Positions 60,561-64,000 of a DNA stretch of 64,000 nucleotides are shown one piece after another (the stretch's first letter is position 1; every line of letters begins with the position of its first letter). The notes beneath the pieces were generated by a model. That model saw nothing but the letters and a program-made list of their open reading frames with translations, was not told where the DNA came from and searched no databases. This DNA comes from Cercis canadensis (lineage: Eukaryota > Streptophyta > Magnoliopsida > Fabales > Fabaceae): the NCBI GenBank assembly GCA_003255065.1, contig QAOA01007022.1, forward strand, positions 546,420 through 610,419, given 5' to 3'. Position numbers and translations under genes: made by a program.

Positions 60561-63500
60561 GATTTGGATGATGATTAATGTTAAACTACAGAAATTTTGG
60601 GTGAACTTTAATTATGATTGTTATCCAGAAGAAAGAAAAGCATGATACGAAATGATTCCAACAGTATCCCAAAGGTAATAAAAAGCAAAGAATATTTAAA
60701 GCCTAATTCAATCTTAGTGTTGCCTCTGTTACATTGGTTTCTTTTGCTGTTTAGTCACAGACTACACTAGCTAAGCCACAAAGTTATATCAAATTTCATT
60801 GATTTATTAATTGAAAAGGCTTATTTAATTATAAACAGAAAAAAATAGCTTTACTATAGAATATTATGGAAATATTTTAAGTCTTTCTTACCTCGATGAT
60901 GTTGATGTCCTATTTGAAACTAGTACGTAAAAGTTGTGTCTTAAGACCTCCTTTTATGACAAGAAGTCTATAAATGGCTTTTCAACTTTTTAAGTTTGAT
61001 ATTGATCACTTTAAACATATATATAAAGCATGTGTGGGGAATAAACACGTTTGCTATAAAACGATTTGGTACCGTATTTCTACATGCCGTAGATTGCCAG
61101 AATCCTTTGATGTTGAGTTTACCTGAAATATTAATAGTATAGGGGGAAAAAAAAAAGGAAAATTACCTACTCACCCATACATTGTTTGCATGAAGCAAGC
61201 AAACCAATATGCTGAGGTAAGACTTATTTTCACTCTTTCTCCAACTTTCTGTTACCAAAAAATATGCTGAGGTAAGACAGTATGTAATATAGAAATTATT
61301 GAAAGAAAAGAAAAGTGAAAAAGAAATTCTTGAATCAAAAGATAACTATGTGTATGTAAAAGGAGGAAAATTTGCCAAAAAAACTGTAATTAATGTACAA
61401 TCCATGAACATCTTCGGCTAGAGGGAGTAGAATCTTTGCTAGTCAAATTTAAATTAAAGCCCCGATTAGAAAGCTTCACAACAAAGTAAAAACCTCATGA
61501 GAGCATCTTCTCTCATTTTCATCTTTATAAGTGGCCCCTTATGGCTGCAAAATATTGTTTTGCATGCATAAAAAGAGCGTTAGCATCACACACTGATTGC
61601 TAGTACGACTACTGAACTAATTATTGGAGGATGATTATTTCCATCTTGAACCTTCCCTAATATTTTGATTTCTTCTGCCTCAAAGAATACAGCCAAATTC
61701 AAAAGTCATACTTTACATGAAGAGAAATTTCGATGTAGGGACTGACAAAATAGGTTCAACAATATTGAAATAAGCATCTTCCAATAGTTCAATAGTCATA
61801 CTAACAATCAGAGTAATCGTGGAAATTTTCAATAAAAGAAATTTCAGAACACTTTGATAGAGATTTTTAATGCATTAACATAATTAATCTCAACATATTA
61901 ATCGTTGAAAGCACTGCCTTTTGTTTTGAATCAATTATTTGATTTTAGAGAAGTATGTAAAGATCAAAGAAGAAAAGACGAATTATTTGCTTATAATAGT
62001 TTTATAGTTTTCCTTCATGCATATATATAGTTTTAACTTTTAAACAATTCTACAGAAGGTCGATGTAAACTTGTTTTTATTTTTCCATATTTCTAAAGGA
62101 TGGTTTCTGTAGTTTCTTATTATGAAACAAATTTAATTTGTATATTGCTGGTAGGACAATCTTTGGATTCTCTATATAATTAGTAAATAGGGCAGATGTG
62201 ATGTGTGTGAAATTAAAGTAAAAACTAATAAGAGGTTTGCAAGACAAAATAATAAATAATAGAAATGATAATAGTAGGGAAAAGAAAACTAAAAAGATAG
62301 CAATTACAATGTGTAACCCCTAATAAACAAAAAAAAAAAAAAAACTACATATTTGTTTTGAAGTTCTTTGTTTACGAATATACGATTAAAGAACAATACT
62401 ATAAAAATTCTAATGTATATTTATTTTCATTGTTTTTCCTTCACTAACAACCTTCAATGTTCTTAATTAATTACCACCAAGGTAGCTATTACTCCAAAGG
62501 TCTTGCAGCAATTCAAGGTAAACAGTTGATCAACTTGCCATATGATGGGTCCAAAATAAAAGGGAACTGAAAAACTTTCCTAGCTGCAACAAACACGAAA
62601 GGAATGCAAAGGAAAAAAAATTGTAGAACACCACCTAGCTAGAAGCAGGTGGCATATCACTGGCTTAGGCTTTGAAATTTTGAACGGTTCTGAGTAGAGA
62701 ATGATTGTCTGCATATGAAGATATACGGTGAGTGATGAAACATCACAGCCTAATAAAGCAAAAAGCCAAGGGTTTATGGTTTCCACAAAAAGTATTATTA
62801 ATTTCATGTTAGTAAAAATTAAAGATCATATCCCTATCAATTTCATATTTCACAACCCACAATAAAAGGATGTTATCATGTGAGTATCGCCAAAATTTCC
62901 AGCTCCAACCTCTTCATGTTTTGCAAGGTCATTCCTTCATCTTTTAGGTACTAAATAGGCCATATTTTTGAATTTAACTTAACTATTAATTTTTTCACTC
63001 ATTAAATTTGGGGTTAGAAATAATCAAAATTATGATAATAATTATTCATTTTGGCCCACTCGATTCCATGCATGCAGGAAGCTTTTCAACGTATTTAATA
63101 ATTAATTTGTAGGAATTGTAATATCGCGGGTTATGAAGAGACAGCTTAATAATTTGTATATGTTTTCTGGACCACGTGATTTTAAATGAAATATATATAT
63201 TCTCTTGGATCCATGAGGGTCACTTCCCTTTGAATTATTATATGATCATGTCCATTATAAGTTACTTCAATCTTTTTTGATGTAGCTTTGCGTCCTATAT
63301 ATGCCAGCTTTGATTGAATAATTGAAGCTTAATAGTTCTTTAACTTATTTAATCTCACATGATTTATGTAGATCGATCCAACTTTTTGGTGTTAATTTGA
63401 CAAACTCATCCCTCTTTGTCCATTATACTTTTACGAATATTATCTTGTATTATTCCTGTCCCCCCACCTCCTTTTTTTTATTAATATCTCCTTTTCTACA

Positions 63501-64000
63501 ATGAAATATCAAAGCGGCAAAACCCCATCACTGAACTTTCCATAGGAAAGGGGTTACTTCTCTACTAAGAGTCATGGCTTTTAAAGGATTGAAAATTAAA
63601 AAATATTAAGCAGTCAACATTTTGTTTTAATCTCTATTACTTTGTTTCACCTAATAACCTCGTTTGAATTCTTTTGAATTCTAACAATATTCTGACAGAT
63701 TTTCCTTAGACTAAATAACATCATTCTTAAAAATTAACAATTTCAATTTTTGCTAGATTTGAAAATTGGAAGTTCCTTAAAATTACTTTGAGTAAATTAT
63801 ATTGAACGCCCTTGAGCTTTAAGAAACATATACTCACATCCCTATTAGTTTGAAATTATACTATACAAAGATTTAACCCTTTGATTTGAAATTATACAAT
63901 GATCCTCCAATCTGTTTACAAAAATTGTAGCTCAAAATTAGGTATTTTAAAGTATAAAGAGAATAATAATAATAATTCAAGGCCATATCTTTCTTCATCA

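Larger units (their letters stand above)
55304..64000. other. Gene-poor AT-rich region to the end of the window
   Basis: 8.7 kb without a supportable gene. It holds an (AT)15 run at 57785-57814, a 20-base direct repeat (AAAGTAGTCCATATGGGCAA) near 56129 and 56202, and a repeated AATATGCTGAGGTAAGAC near 61207 and 61261. A diverged 100-bp duplication lies at about 59090 and 60395. Short open frames (56496-56730, 57550-57775, 60379-60645) lack recognisable domains. Confidence 0.5.

Noticed and set aside
1..64000. CRISPR array, operon, riboswitch or phage-like system
   Set aside because: The window is plant nuclear DNA. No regularly spaced short repeats with unique spacers occur; the only regular array (20833-21036) has no spacers.
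1..64000. Conserved microRNA precursors
   Set aside because: I looked for mature sequences of common plant families such as miR156, 160, 164, 166, 167, 172, 319, 390 and 396 and saw none. Unknown microRNAs cannot be excluded without folding and small-RNA data.

Overview
This is nuclear DNA of a flowering plant, almost certainly a eudicot. The genes have many GT-AG introns, the intergenic DNA is very AT-rich, there is a plastid pyruvate dehydrogenase subunit and a granule-bound starch synthase, the LTR retrotransposon is of plant Copia type, and there is a plant-type tRNA-Cys. I cannot fix the genus from sequence alone.

The left 39 kb is gene-dense and ordinary. In order: the last exon of COG4 (+); a decayed Copia retrotransposon (2048-7532); plastid PDH E1-alpha (-, 3 exons, 8412-11662); two related 9-bp-TSD inverted-repeat elements (12392-13008 and 13321-13873); a broken and an intact tRNA-Cys; VPS8 (-, 18 exons, 15525-26345); GBSS1 (+, 13 coding exons, 28048-31267), which is head to head with VPS8; 60S acidic ribosomal protein P1 (-, 32768-33616); and an RRM RNA-binding protein (-, 6 exons, 37054-38651). 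All multi-exon models were assembled by hand. Every junction keeps frame, and the reading frames join into proteins of the expected length: PDH E1-alpha 433 aa, VPS8 2007 aa, GBSS1 614 aa, P1 112 aa, RRM protein 283 aa.

The right 25 kb (about 38.7-64 kb) is gene-poor. I can support only two short intronless genes there. Both have an MGN start suited to N-myristoylation. One (54692-55303) is a clear DUF4228/PADRE protein and the other (45947-46273) is a smaller possible relative. Between them lies a 2.5 kb element with long terminal inverted repeats (47732-50212) that appears to carry a gene fragment and a GC-richer, organelle-like block.

The genes do not form a pathway; they are independent housekeeping and metabolic genes (Golgi tethering, plastid acetyl-CoA supply, endosomal tethering, amylose synthesis, ribosome stalk, RNA binding). 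The strongest structural signal is technical. The window holds 13 isolated single N characters. Each sits either between two near-identical direct copies of the same sequence or inside a homopolymer or a short A-rich repeat. These look like contig ends that overlapped but were never merged. One of them doubles the start exon of the P1 gene and another doubles part of the Copia reverse transcriptase, so several apparent duplications here should not be read as biology. I found no clearly novel biological system. The inverted-repeat elements are the most interesting real structures.
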